Assembly: GCA_947172415.1 (NCBI GenBank)
Contig: OX359191.1
Span: 6,984,130-7,048,129 of the forward strand
Source: Chondrosia reniformis
Lineage: Eukaryota > Porifera > Demospongiae > Chondrillida > Chondrillidae
DNA length: 64,000 bases
Reading direction: 5' to 3'
Part shown: positions 38,917 to 51,060 of the stretch, piece after piece
Layout of the letters: the number at the start of each line of letters is the position of its first letter
Position numbering within the stretch: position 1 is the first letter of the stretch
Made by a program: the position numbers and the translations under genes
Notes under the pieces: generated by a model
What the model saw: the letters and a program-made list of their open reading frames with translations, nothing else
Database searches by the model: none
What the model was told of the DNA's origin: nothing

Positions 38917-41900
38917 GTGTACAATGAGACAATCAGAGATTTACACAGTTAAGATTTCTTACTGGTCTGAGCACTGAAGTGAGAACTGCAAAGCTGTCCC
39001 TGATTGATCTTGCTGGATCAGAGAGGGCTACGGTCACATGTAACAAGGGAGCTTGCATGAGAGAAGGAGCCAATATTAACAGATCTTTGCTGGCACTGGG
39101 AAATTTTATCAATGCACTGGCAAAAAAAAAGGTGGGCATTTCTCAAGAATATATAATAGCAACATACGTATGTATGTATGATGTAGCAATCATTTGAGTG
39201 ATATTTGTATTTAATTTCTTTGCAGAACAAAACTGGTTATGTACGTACCTTACAGAGAAAGTAAATTAACCAGACTCCTGAAGGATTCACTAGGAGGATC
39301 ATGTCAAACTGTCATGATTGCCAATATTAGGTATATAATTGTACGTACGTACTAATACGTAATACACACATGGTAATACATAGGTACGTACATTGGTATT
39401 TGAGAATACATACATAATAAGACATTTAATGTTATGCACTTTTAAATTATATTTTTTTTCAATTATTGCACATTTAATCAGACATGAATTGTTTTGTACT
39501 GTTTATCAATGTTGTTGATTGTTTGTGTTTAATATAGTCCATCAGCACTGACCTTTGATGATACTTATAATACTCTGAAATATGCAGACAGAGCAAAACA
39601 GATCAAGTCACAAGTAAGAAATCTTAACTGTGTACATCAACACAACATTGTGCACCTCAATATTTTTCCTTCCATGTTCTTCTACTCTCCCTCTACCACT
39701 CAGTTGGTTAGGAATGTGGTGAGCGTGGACTATCACCTGTCAAAGTACAAGGAGATCGTGGAGGACCTTCAGAAGGAGATCACTCATCTCAAATCAAAGC
39801 TGGCAACTCATGGTCCAATTAAAGGAGCGTTTGATAAAGTAGAGGCAGCCAGACTGAAGGCATTGATATCAGATGTGTATGGTTGCCATGGCAATGTACG
39901 CAAGGAGCTGGCAGAGGCTGAGTGTAGTGTTGAACTGTTGAATGCAAAAAGAAAGAGAAGAGAGATTCTGTATAGAAGATGTGAAACATTTAATATATCA
40001 CAGGAAAGAAGAGATAATGTACGTATGTATGTGTTTAAAGCTACATAAAATGTACGTACGTACCTACGTATGTATGTGTATATCCTGTGTATATACATAC
40101 ATATTTCGTTACATTTAAAGCTACATAATGTACATATGCGTATATGTTATGTTTCTTTAGCTACAAACTACATACATATGTACATATATACGTATATAAT
40201 TGTTTAAATTTACATTAAATATGTATATTTATATTTAAGTATACATGTGGCATGTTTTTCTTGTACATACGTATATAGATGAAGTGTCGAATAGTTGATC
40301 TAGAGGAAAAGATAAGAGCCATTGCTGCACAGAAGGAGGATCTTAGTAAACATCTCCATGACAACCAGGATGAAATTTATAAGATGCAAAATGAAGTTAA
40401 AGCAAGTCTGGCTAAGCGATCTGATTCCTTGGCACTGAGTGAGTATGTTTCCATGGTAACTGAAGCTGAGAAACATCGTGTGGAAGGAGCTCACAGTAGA
40501 GTTCAAGTGAGATCTCTGAGAAAACTGGTGAAGCAGCTGCAGCAAGATATAGACAGGAGCAACAGGTTAGCTTGGAGATACAGTATATACTAACCTTACT
40601 ATATGTATATATGTACATACCAGTATGTATGTGTAGGTGCACACAGTATACAGCTAAATAATGTGATGTTTCCATTTCTCTTGCAGATTACTAGCTTGCA
40701 CAATTGGGTTTATCCAGGATGTGGAACCGTGCTTCAGTCAGAACACCATTCTCCTCAACAAGTATCGTGCTCTGGTGAGGCTCTGGTGAGGCAGCTTCAA
40801 AGTGAGAAGGGAGTAGCATAGGCAGATGAGGACCAGGAGGCCCATGAGAGCATGTTTAGATCATCAGTCCAGTTGAATTCCCCTCCTGCACTCTCAAAGA
40901 CCACATCTGCTTCAAAGCAGGCTGTACCTCCTAGTGAAATATCAACTCCTCCTAGCTCAGTGTCAAATCTACCACAACCTCCTCCTAGCTCAGTGTCAAA
41001 TCTACCGCAACCTCCTGCTAGCTCAGTGTCAAATCTACCACAACCTCCTCCTAGCTCAGTGTCAAATCTACCACAACCTCCTACTAGCTCAGTGTCAAAT
41101 CTACCACAACCTCCTCCTAGCTCAGTGTCAAATCTACCACAACCTCCTCCTAGCTCAGTGTCAAATCTACCGCAACCTCCTCCTAGCTCAGTGTCAAATC
41201 AACCTAGGCCTCCTGCTAGTATTATGCCACCTCCCTCCAGCAGTGTCCTCTGTACACCAGTAAGGGTGACAGCGCTCACCTCTTTCAGCTCCTTCACGCC
41301 CTCTCCAGCTGTGGCACGCCTCCTCAGCTCAATGAAGACCATGGGCCACTCCTCCTTGCATAAGAAGGTCCCTGAAGCAGTTAGACCTGTCATCCAACCA
41401 TTTGAGGAGAAGCAGAGAAGAAATGGCATCACACCAATTGGAAACAAAAGTAACACTCAAAGGAAGACCACATTACGCAACAGTGAACGCTCTTTGAGGT
41501 CAAACACAGTCTCCAGTCCTGATGATCTACCAAATAGTAGAATGGACCTTAGAAGCATGCCCATCCCAAAGCTGGCATTTGAGGACAACTTTTGCTCTCC
41601 AGATCCTCCTCCTTGTAAGTCAGGGGACCCGCTGAATGAGACATTTACTGTGAATGAACACAAAAGTGGAGTTCTAAAGAGGTCACATGACACTCATTCA
41701 GCTAGAAGGACACCCAAGAATCACCAAAAACTTTTAAAGGTCTTAGGTATGGATTATTTAATTGTCATTTTAATGTTGTCCGTACCCTTTTCAACAGAGC
41801 TTCAATCAGAAAATGTTGAAACCCGTTTAACATCTACTACATTTATACATAATAAATTATACGTATGTAGTTACCATTACATTAGATATGTAGTACGTAG

Positions 41901-42660
41901 ATATATATAATATGTTACCATTATATGCATATGTATAAATAATCTAATACACCACTTTCTTACATGTTATGCCTATTCTTAAAAATACATTAATAAGCCT
42001 ATAGGGAGCTAAACCTGGTGAGAGCTTTGGATGAGGATACAGGAGTCTTCTCTTCTTCCTTCTTTTGTACCGCTGGGCCAGACAGCTCTTTCTGAGAATT
42101 CCACCTTTCACCACCAATGACCCTAGGATTCTTTGTCATTTCTTGATCTTTTGTGAATCCTTGGCCATGCCAGTATGTATATATGTACATATAATAATAA
42201 TAATAATAATTGCATATGTATGAAACATTTCTCTTGTTGTAGGAGACAAACCTCCAGAAAGAGTAAAGTCAAAACAACCAAACTACTTAACTCTAACTAA
42301 AGCTGCTGCTTCAAAGAGATATGTCACTAAATCCTCTAGATATTCAAAACGGTTTGTATCACAGTACGTATATATGTACAGTATTACTGTTGGTTGTCTT
42401 TAGGTATATGTATGTAATTATAACTCATTAATATTATAGCTCACTATATATAAGCCTTATATTATAAGGTATACATATACATATACACATACACATACAA
42501 TACATATGTAGTATAGTCAATGTAGAATAATATCTGCATGATGATGATGCATTTCTTTAATAATGTACGTACCTACTGTAGAGGTCACTTGGACAAAGAG
42601 AACTGTTACTCAATCTCATCTTCATTTTCAAGCAACAGAAGAACAGTTACAGGACATTGA
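38917..42660 (+). pseudogene. Kinesin-8-like pseudogene, copy 3
   Basis: Exons: 38917 onward (VYNETIRDL, then a deletion running into the switch II exon, to 39131), 39226-39330, 39538-39613, 39714-40018, 40279-40565, 40687-41746, 42243-42351, 42592-42660; polyA signal at 42701. The deletion at about 38940-38960 removes switch I and an acceptor. GTAC is duplicated at 39241-39248, shifting frame. An 11-bp duplication (CTCTGGTGAGG) at about 40770-40790 shifts frame, and TGG became TAG at about 40818. The neck/coiled-coil exon 39714-40018 is fully open, whereas copy 1 has a stop there. The tail has about nine 11-residue SSVSNLPQPPP repeats. P-loop half missing. Confidence 0.82.
40948..41215. repeat. 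33-bp coding minisatellite, about 9 copies
   Basis: Same SSVSNLPQPPP-coding repeat as at 11463-11620. All units here are in one frame, which gives long open frames on the sense strand. Confidence 0.88.
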
Positions 42661-43580
42661 ATAGGAGATGTTACATATATACATACAAAAATGAATTTTA
42701 AATAAATATATTATATATAGTCTTTAGATGATTGTTTATAATGCTTTCTTTTGTGTTGTTCTATTGTTCTATTGTGTATATATAATTAAAGAATTTGAGA
42801 TATCAATGTTTCGATGATTAGCTTGAAAACATGTACTATACGTAGCTACCCATTCAAGTATAGACAATTGCAAATTGACTAAAATACAAATGCAATTTAT
42901 ATGTAATTGCAAAAGATCTACTTAGATATATACATACAGGATAAGTTGCCATGCAATATTATTTATGAAATTAATGATTTATAAATTACTTCATGATCGA
43001 TATCAGCATGAATAATTAATATCCCAATTTCTTACATGTACATATATATACATCTATATACTTCAGAGTTTAAAAGGCCTATAGAGAACTAAACCTAGGC
43101 CTATGAGAGCTTTGCAATTGGATGAGGATATATGCAAGAGGTTAACGTTTCTCCTATTTCTACTTCTCCAATAGGCCAGACATGTACAGCTGTTTGTATG
43201 TGTCATGAAGATTGCAATACAACTTCACTGTTTAGAATCAACCATAATCTTGTTCATTATACAATGATACAACACTTGATACAATTATACATCATGATCA
43301 TACACTAATATATATAACCAAATTAAATGTTCCCTCTTCATTCAAACCCTCCTTCAGAAATAAGGTACTTCACTACATCTTTGTGTCCTTCCCTCCTAGC
43401 CAGTGTCAAGCAGTCCTCTCCACTTGTATTAACATCAAACTTCCTTCTTCCAAATAAGGGCAATAAATACTTGACAACTTGGAGATGGCCATTAAGACAG
43501 GCAAAGTGTAGAGCACTGTATCCATACTACAAGATAATCACAATTATGAATATAAACATGAAAACAAACATATACAGTAT

Positions 43581-43740
43581 GCTTGGGTCGGTTGTCCAGA
43601 CAGGATGTTGCAATCGATAATCAGTAAAAGTTTATCTCTGCATGGTCATGTCATTCTAGTGGGAAAGTTTGTTTAAATGTAGTAGTGAGTGCTAACTAAT
43701 TACCTATTTCAATGTCCGGTAGAAACAACCGACCCAAAAA
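43581..43740. mobile_element. Small MITE, copy in unit 3/4 border
   Basis: Same inverted-repeat ends (CTTGGGTCGGTTGTCC and complement) as at 14279-14439, at the orthologous position. Confidence 0.6.
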
Positions 43741-45661
43741 GTACTGTATAAGTATAGATTCGGTGCACTTGTAGTTAATATGTAAATCAGGACCAGTATA
43801 TCTACTTCAAATTGTTCACTAGACTATGGGGACGGCATATACTGCTAATCATCTAAAATGGAGTGGAATTTTTATGTTTTCATAATATTGCTGATCGTGT
43901 TTATCTACAGCCAATGGGATGTATCTGAGAAGGTCACATGACTGACACTTTTGTCTTAGTTAATTCAGCCAAATAAGAGTTGGAACAAACAAGTGATCTT
44001 CCAATCAAGTCAGTACTGGCACTGGTGGCATTGAATCAGCATAAATGTTTAGGTTGGTAGACATTATGCTCTACTACCTGTGGTCTAAATATTATATAAC
44101 AATCACTACATATGGGTACATTAGGTAGTCAGTACATATAGGAAATCATTTTAGCATATCAGTGAGGAGATTTAGCTTAAAGACAGTAGTCATAGAGACA
44201 AGCTAGTATTAGAAACTAGTGCTTAGTTGTAAAATTGTTTGACTGCAAGTTATGCAAGATTATGTACAGTATTAAAAATACTTATTTCAATTTTGCATCA
44301 TCTCTCATCATGATGTATAAAGTTCAAATTTTGTTTCTCCACCAATTCTGGCCTAAATATTACATAATAATCAATACATTGCTATCAATGCAAATGTGCC
44401 ACTCAAACTGTAAACCAAACAAGCAATATTCCAGAGAAATGACAAATATTAATATTTTATGTGCTTTTGAAGCATCCAAGAATAGCATCTGATGTATCCC
44501 ATGATTATTATTGAAATTAAAAATTAAGAAAGTCTTTTGCAAAGTCCCATCAGGCTACACCCTTCTGAACTAAATAAATAAACTCATATATAAAATTAAC
44601 AAAAACTAAAAGATGCATTAATTTTTGACTAAGTTCTACAAATGTCTGTTACCTAATCAAACTATAAAAAATTGATTTTCTCTTATAAATCATCATATGT
44701 GACCTTCCACAGTAAACAGGGTAATCCTGTACGTTATATAATTATACAAAGATACTTTTGCAGCGTCAACACAGTGTTCACAATTAATATCTACTAACAC
44801 AAGTTGAATCGCTTAGCTCTTAACTTTATACTCAATGACTATGATATATGTACTATCCAAACACTTACAGTACAACAATGTAACAATACTTACTTGTTAT
44901 ACAGAGAAGTGTCTTACCTTGGCTTTGTGGTACACATTAGCTTTACGTTCCTCTGTCAGATGTTGTACTACTTGTAACTGACCATTCTGACAGGCTACCA
45001 GTAGAGCTGTGTTACCATACTAAAGTAAGAAATATGTAAACTCATTATAATCAGTTTTAACACTTCAATCATTGAAATTCATACAAGTGCTATACTGATA
45101 TATAGTTCACAATATTATGCTGTTAAAACGTAAAGTACTTAAATTTATATATAAATTTAAAATGTTAAAAGTCACAAGTAACTACATTACATGATCAGCC
45201 ATGGCCCTTGCTATCTTTCAAGTGCTACATACAAACTTTTATATCATCACTAGTTGCTATTTCTATGATATATTACACCAACTAACAGAGGGTATATCAA
45301 CTTCACATGTACTAGTAAGATTCATTGGCAGTTATTTAATGTATAGCTTTAATAAATACAACTATTACATATTAATACTCACATTGCTTTCCTCTTCTAA
45401 TTTGACACGATGTGTATCAATTAAGCAACTGATGATGGCTTGCTTACCATACATAGCTGCTCTTATTAGAGGAGTTGTACCATCCTGTATACATAAGAAG
45501 GGAAATATTTGAGATTGGAAACTTCAACATACAACAAGTTATAGCTAACATCATTTAATTCCAAAGCCAAACACACATTCATTTATTGTTTACAATATAC
45601 ACTTTATTGATATAAACATTGTTACAGATCCTTATACACACCATTGTACTTTTAAAATTAT

Positions 45662-45735
45662 AACTAGTACATACAATTAGTACATACAACTAGTACATAC
45701 AACTAGTACATACAAATAGTACATGCAAATAGTAG
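45662..45735. repeat. 13-bp minisatellite, about 4 copies
   Basis: CTAGTACATACAA units in the same intron position as the longer array at 19355-19500. Confidence 0.8.
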
Positions 45736-45894
45736 TTATGAGTTTTGTTGCATTAAGAGATGATTGGCATGTAAGATTTAAAGGAACATTGAAATTTAAA
45801 ACTCGTAATCTTTTACAGTATGTCTAACCCTCCCCACCGTTAACTCAACAAATATGAAGTGTCTAAGAATGATTTAACAATTATAGCTTCAGAA

Positions 45895-45990
45895 ATGTCA
45901 GGGACTGCAATAATGACCAATGAGAAATTTGAGGATCCCTTTGTTGACTTGGATGAAGACAAATCCACAATGGACAAGGACCAACATGTA
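45895..45990 (+). other. Conserved acidic small ORF, copy 2
   Basis: Encodes MSGTAIMTNEKFEDPFVDLD then DEDKSTMDKDQH. The paralogue is at 19682. It sits in the intron between ankyrin exons 46297-46512 and 45383-45484, antisense to the host gene. Confidence 0.3.
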
Positions 45991-48926
45991 ATTAACTTAG
46001 CTATCATTTGTTATGTCTCACTCTTCTTCTTTCTAAGTTGTTTTTATAATAAAATATTCTATCAGTGATTATCGTCTAATATAGTAGCAATGATAACCTC
46101 AAATAAACCTACAAGTTCTAACAAAGTCAATTTTAATAATACCCACACGTCCTATATAAGGATATATGTTATATATGTATGTACTGGTGGATATAGCAAA
46201 TACTTACCATGTAATCTACTTTAGTTCACTATTCCTTATACAATTACCCCAGTTACCTCACTACAGCAATATAAGAGACACTAACTCATTTATTACCTTA
46301 TTCCTTTCTTCAGGAGAGAACTTCACTTCTTCAACAATGTGGCTCACCATTGCAGGATTATCTTGTTTATTTCTACTGGCATAATGAATTAGACTGTCTC
46401 CATAAACATCAACATCATGGAGTTTACCAGTTTCTATGAACTTTGGTAGTAGGAACTTCAGTAAATCCACATTGCCACTAAAGGCAGACCATTGTAAGGC
46501 ATTTACATCACCCTGGATTAGGAAGCATAAGACAGGAACTTAAAGGTTTTTAACAAAGAAGTGATATAGACATTCAGAAACACACTATATGCCATACACT
46601 TGCACTATATCAACTCCTAAACAGTATTTTTTACATGTAAATTAGTGAGAATTTGTGTCCAAACACTGGACACAAATATACTCAACATTACAGGGATATC
46701 ATGGATTACTTGAATAACAATGTAAAGATTTAGTGAAATAGGATTAGCTATATAAAAAGGTTAGTGAGTCATGTCTATACGAAGTTTATCTATAGTTTCA
46801 AGGGGACTAGTGGTACATATATGCCAGATAAATGGAATATTTTGACTATAATTACGTATGTCAATTTCACAATGTCTGTTCAAAGGCTAAGTGACCAAAG
46901 TCCTATCTTGTTTGGGAGATTATAGTCTTATTAAGTAAATATTTAAAGAAAGTAACACAGTCTTCTGTGTAACTTTGGATGATTTGCCATCTTGGGTTAT
47001 ATACTGTTTGCCATTTGTTGAGATATTGATCTCACAAGTACTAAGATAAGACTTCATTGCTAAACAATTCCTCATCTACTCATCAGAGTGTATTGTAATA
47101 CATATATGAACTTTATACTTGATACTTTAAAGAACTGGACTTAATGCAATAATATGTACATAAATTAACAAGCTTCCTGTCACTAGTAAAGCTAGGTTGC
47201 CTGTAGTGATGACAGATCAGCTCACTCTCCCCCAGCTGTGTTCTAAGAGGTGAGTAGACTAGCACCTCTGACTACAGAGCAGTTAAGGTTTTGTTTACTA
47301 GCTAGTTAGGTACTTAAAAGGAACTTGTAGTTACTCTCTACGGTTGCAGTTAATATACACATTAGAGGCAACTTTAACTTACACTTGTAGAATAAATAAT
47401 TACAATTGTTGTATAAAACTAATGTCATGTCCAGGACACATATAATATATACCATATACACTTATGGAAAATGCATTTTTCACTTAAAATCATTATATAG
47501 TCTTTGTTATAACCATTTCCACTGTAACAGTTATTTTGATTGCCTTCATATGATAAATCCCTTTTCAAAAACAGAGGCTACTGTAAATATGTCATGTTGT
47601 TCAATATACAGAACCATGAATTATCACTGTATTGCCATTGCGTAGACTATAATGACGTCATTGATATACAGAGCTAACAGAAGTACAAACTGATCACATG
47701 AATTAACTGTATGGTTAATAGGTACAGTGTTTAGAAGGACATTAACATGTGTTTAGGTTGTGAAAATTAGGTAATCAAAGAGAATTAATTGTTTATTTAC
47801 TAGTTCTCTATATCTAATAAGTAAACGTACTACTCATACACTTCCTGTAATACCACACTTAACTGACTAGAACTAGAATGATATAACTGATACTGTAGAA
47901 TTGAAATCAATGCCCAACTAATGATATTTAAATGTACATTTTAAACACACCTGTTACACAACTAATTGACACCAATGCCAATTATAATTGTAATCAATAT
48001 AACTGACAATATCCACCAACACAAGTTGAATCCCTTAACTCTTGCCTACACTTTCTCTTTATACCTTATGACTATATGGTATATGTACTATCCAACACTG
48101 ACTTGTTATACAGAGAAGTGTCTTACCTTGTTCTTGTGGTACACATTAGCTTTACGTTCCTCTGTCAGATGTTGTACTACTTGTAACTGACCTTCATAAC
48201 AGGCTAGCAGTAGAGCTGTGCTACCATTCTAAAGTAAGAAATACGTCAGTTGTAACACTTCAATCATTGAAATTCATACAAGTTCACAATATTATGCTGT
48301 CAAAACATAAAGTACTTAAATTTATATATAAAATGTTAAAAGTCACAAGTAACTACATTACATGATCAGCCATGGCCCTCGCTTGTTGGATATCTTTCAA
48401 GTGCTACATACAAACTTTAATATCATCACTAGTTGATATTTCTATGACCAACTAACAGTGTCAACCAGATACTATATCAACTTCACATGTACTAGTAAGA
48501 TTCAAAGGCAGTTATTTAATGTATAGCTTTAATAAAGACAAGTATTACATATTAATACTCACATTGCTTTGCTCTTCTAATTTGACACAATGTGTATCAA
48601 TTAAGCAACTGATGATGGCTTGTTTACTAAACATAGCTGCACTTATTAGAGGAGTTACACCATCCTGTGTACATAAGAAGAGAAATATTTGAGATTGGAA
48701 ACTTCAACATACAAGAAGTTATAGTTAACATCATTTAATTCCAAAGCCGAATACACATTCATTTATTGTTTACAATATACACTTTCTTGATATAAACATT
48801 GTTACAGATCTCGTCTAATACAGTAGCAATGATAACCTCAAATAAACCTACAAGTTCTAACAAAGTCAATATTAATAATACCCACACATCTTATAAGTAA
48901 GGATATATGTTATATATACGTACGTA

Positions 48927-49355
48927 CGGTAGGCGTCAAAAAAAGTTAACGTTTCGTTTCGTTTATACGGCGTTTTGTTCCTACGAAAACTGTGTGAAGA
49001 CGATACACAACGATCGATCGTCTTCGAAAAACGATCATCTGTACTTTCGAAAGCATGCGGAACGGTCTTGCGTAAGAACGCATGCACGTGAGAAACGCTT
49101 CGTGTTAATTACAGTACAATTGTCAAAGTATTTCACAAGTAAGCTAAACAAGTATCCACGTGTTAAACAGTAATTTACAACTTACGTTGGAACGCAAGCA
49201 ATAGACGATTGATCGTTTTTTTTTATTTCGTAGGCCCATAATAAGGATGATCTAAAACGCTTTGGGACGAATTGAAGACTAAGCCGAAACAAAACGGTAC
49301 GCCGTTCTGGCTTAGTCTTTACGAACGGAACGTTTACTTTTTTTGACGTCTATCG
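48927..49355. mobile_element. MITE, 429 bp, TA target site, CG-starting ends
   Basis: Left end CGGTAGGCGTCAAAAAAAGT; complement of the right end CGATAGACGTCAAAAAAAGT, with similarity continuing about 35 bp (AACGTTTCGTT). TA flanks both sides. Absent from the orthologous intron at 46161-46200, which reads straight through. The interior is CpG-rich with no plausible protein. Recent insertion in gene 4. Confidence 0.8.
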
Positions 49356-49769
49356 TATGTACTGGTGGATATTATAAATACTGAATATGTAATCACACTA
49401 TTTTAGTTCACCATTCCTTATTCAATTACCTCAGTTACCTTACTATAGCAATATAAGAGACACTAACTCATTTCTTACCTTATTCCTTTCTTCAGGAGAG
49501 AACTTTAGTTCTTCAACAATGTGGCTCACCATTGCAGGATTGTCTTGTTCATTTCTACTGGCAAAGTGAATTAGACTGTCTCCATATATATCAACATCAT
49601 GGAGTTTACCAGCTTCTATGAACTGTGGTAGCAGGAACTTCAGTAAATCCATATTGCCACTAAAGGCAGACCAGTGTAAGGCATTTACATCATCCTGGAT
49701 TAGAAAGCATAAGACAGGAGCTTAAAGGTTTTTGACAAAGAAGTGATATAGACATTCAGAAACATACTA

Positions 49770-49840
49770 CAGTAGAATCTCATTATAACAAAATCGCTTA
49801 TAGTGAATGTCTCAGTATAGTAAATACTTTACTATACTTC
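49770..49840. mobile_element. Truncated pogo-type MITE at the array end
   Basis: Starts CAGTAGAATCTCATTATAAC as at 16893 but stops after about 70 bp. The following sequence has no counterpart in the array. Confidence 0.65.
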
Positions 49841-49852
49841 ATGTGTCAGCAC

Positions 49853-50020
49853 CTCTTTTTGGGATGTCTAGGTCGGCCGTGTAGCGCAGACAGAAGTTGA
49901 CGAAGGTCTTGATGTTGGCCTCTCCCATGCTCTCCTTGATGCTCATGGTGCTGAAGTGCTGGCAGTCTTTGTACGCCACCAGGCCGTTCTCACTGAAGAC
50001 ATAGTCGTACAGCTGGGTCA
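49853..50020 (-). pseudogene. PMM: Phosphomannomutase exon, orphan
   Basis: A single 168-bp exon with acceptor CCCACCCAG and donor AG|GTGCTG encodes YDYVFSENGLVAYKD and GEANIKTFVNFCLRY followed by DIPKRG. These match eukaryotic phosphomannomutase (PMM1/PMM2), which converts mannose-6-phosphate to mannose-1-phosphate for GDP-mannose synthesis. Nothing of the neighbouring exons (the DxDGT nucleophile motif, the GTFIEFRNGMLN region) was found within several kb on either side. GC-ending codons contrast with the AT-rich array next to it. It is the edge of a broken gene or a sequence join. Confidence 0.7.
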
Positions 50021-50474
50021 CTGGGTGGGGGAGGGGAGGGGTGGGGGACAGTGAGAGGTAGTGAGAGTGACAGCAGGTGCTGAGGACAGCACAACACAGC
50101 ACCTAACAGGGTTGGCTACTAGTGCATTTGTGTGGAGGGGGTGGAAGCTCCCATACCATATTCTTCATGAGGGAGGCGTGGTCAAGGGGAGGTGTGGCCG
50201 AAAGGGGTGGCCAAGGGGAGAAGTGGCTAAGGGGAGGGGTCATTAAGGTCCACAGGGTCATGAAGGTCCACAGTGCTCCTCCCTGCATCTGGCAGCTGAT
50301 GAGTGTGTGAATGCAAAGGCAGGTGAACTATTCCCTAACACAGTGAAGTCTCCCAAGTGTTTGCACTGCATGCCACTCAAATGTAGTGATTCACATCCTC
50401 ACTGAGAGGTGTTGACTTGATCTGTGACACTGGAGGGGCTACACACAGTGAGCCTCAGCTCCAGCAGGAGTGGG
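50021..50474. other. G-rich spacer, no gene recognised
   Basis: Contains G-rich tracts (GTGGGGGAGGGGAGGGG near 50026) and short imperfect repeats of AAGGGGAGG with TGGC around 50186-50240. The open frames are repeat artefacts. No homology is recognised. Confidence 0.4.
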
Positions 50475-50885
50475 ACACTGCACTGCACTGCACCACACCA
50501 CATCACACCACACCACACCACACCGCACTGCACTGCACTGCACCACACCACATCACACCACACCACACCACACCACACTGCACTGCACCACACCACATCA
50601 CACCACACCACACCACACCACACTGCACTGCACCACACCACACCACACCACACTGCACTGCACTGCACCACACCACACCACACCACACCACACTGCACTG
50701 CACCACACCACATCACACCACACCACACCACACCACACTGCACTGCACTGCACCACACCACACCACATCACACCACACCACACTGCACTGCACTGCACCA
50801 CACCACACCACATCACACCACACCACACCACACTGCACTGCACCACACCACACCACACCACACCACATCACACCACACCACACAG
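50475..50885. repeat. CAC-pentamer satellite, about 410 bp
   Basis: Tandem five-base units CACAC, CACAT and TGCAC in irregular higher-order order (runs such as CACTGCACTGCACCACACC). All frames on both strands stay open because no stop can form from these units, so the long predicted His/Thr- or Cys/Trp-rich proteins are not real. Confidence 0.95.
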
Positions 50886-51060
50886 TGGTGGGGACCTTTC
50901 TCCTCTGCTTTCTTCTCTTCTTGTCCGGGCCCTTAGCCTTTTTTGTCTGCAGTGTCTTCACCTTCTCCCCAAACAGTGACTCGTATGGGCAGCACATAGC
51001 TACTGGCATCATTTGCAAAATATCTTGCACGATTGTACCAAGCATGGTCTGCATGACGAA
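50886..51060 (-). other. Unclassified conserved segment, related to 56540-56640
   Basis: A minus-strand frame starting MQTMLGTIVQDILQMM and running into a lysine/arginine-rich stretch (KKAKGPDKKRRKQRRK) abuts the satellite. The first 100 bp are repeated at 56540-56640 with a changed reading (MQTVLGEIMQDILQTM). No family recognised. Confidence 0.3.

Larger units (their letters stand above)
43323..49694 (-). pseudogene. Ankyrin gene 4, 3' half only
   Basis: Exons: 49479-49694, 48563-48664, 48127-48228, 46297-46512, 45383-45484, 44918-45019, 43323-43526 (stop TAA). All are phase 0, correct length (216/102/102/216/102/102/204) and open. The CARD-like, central and coiled-coil exons that should lie at about 50-58 kb are absent: homology to the array stops near 49840 inside a MITE. 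Either a truncated duplicate with no promoter or an assembly join. Exon order C-B-A-C-B-A-last matches gene 2. Confidence 0.7.

Noticed and set aside
48907-49173. ORFs on both strands inside the CpG-rich MITE
   Set aside because: They lie wholly within a non-coding element with inverted repeats and have no homologue in the empty-site paralogue.
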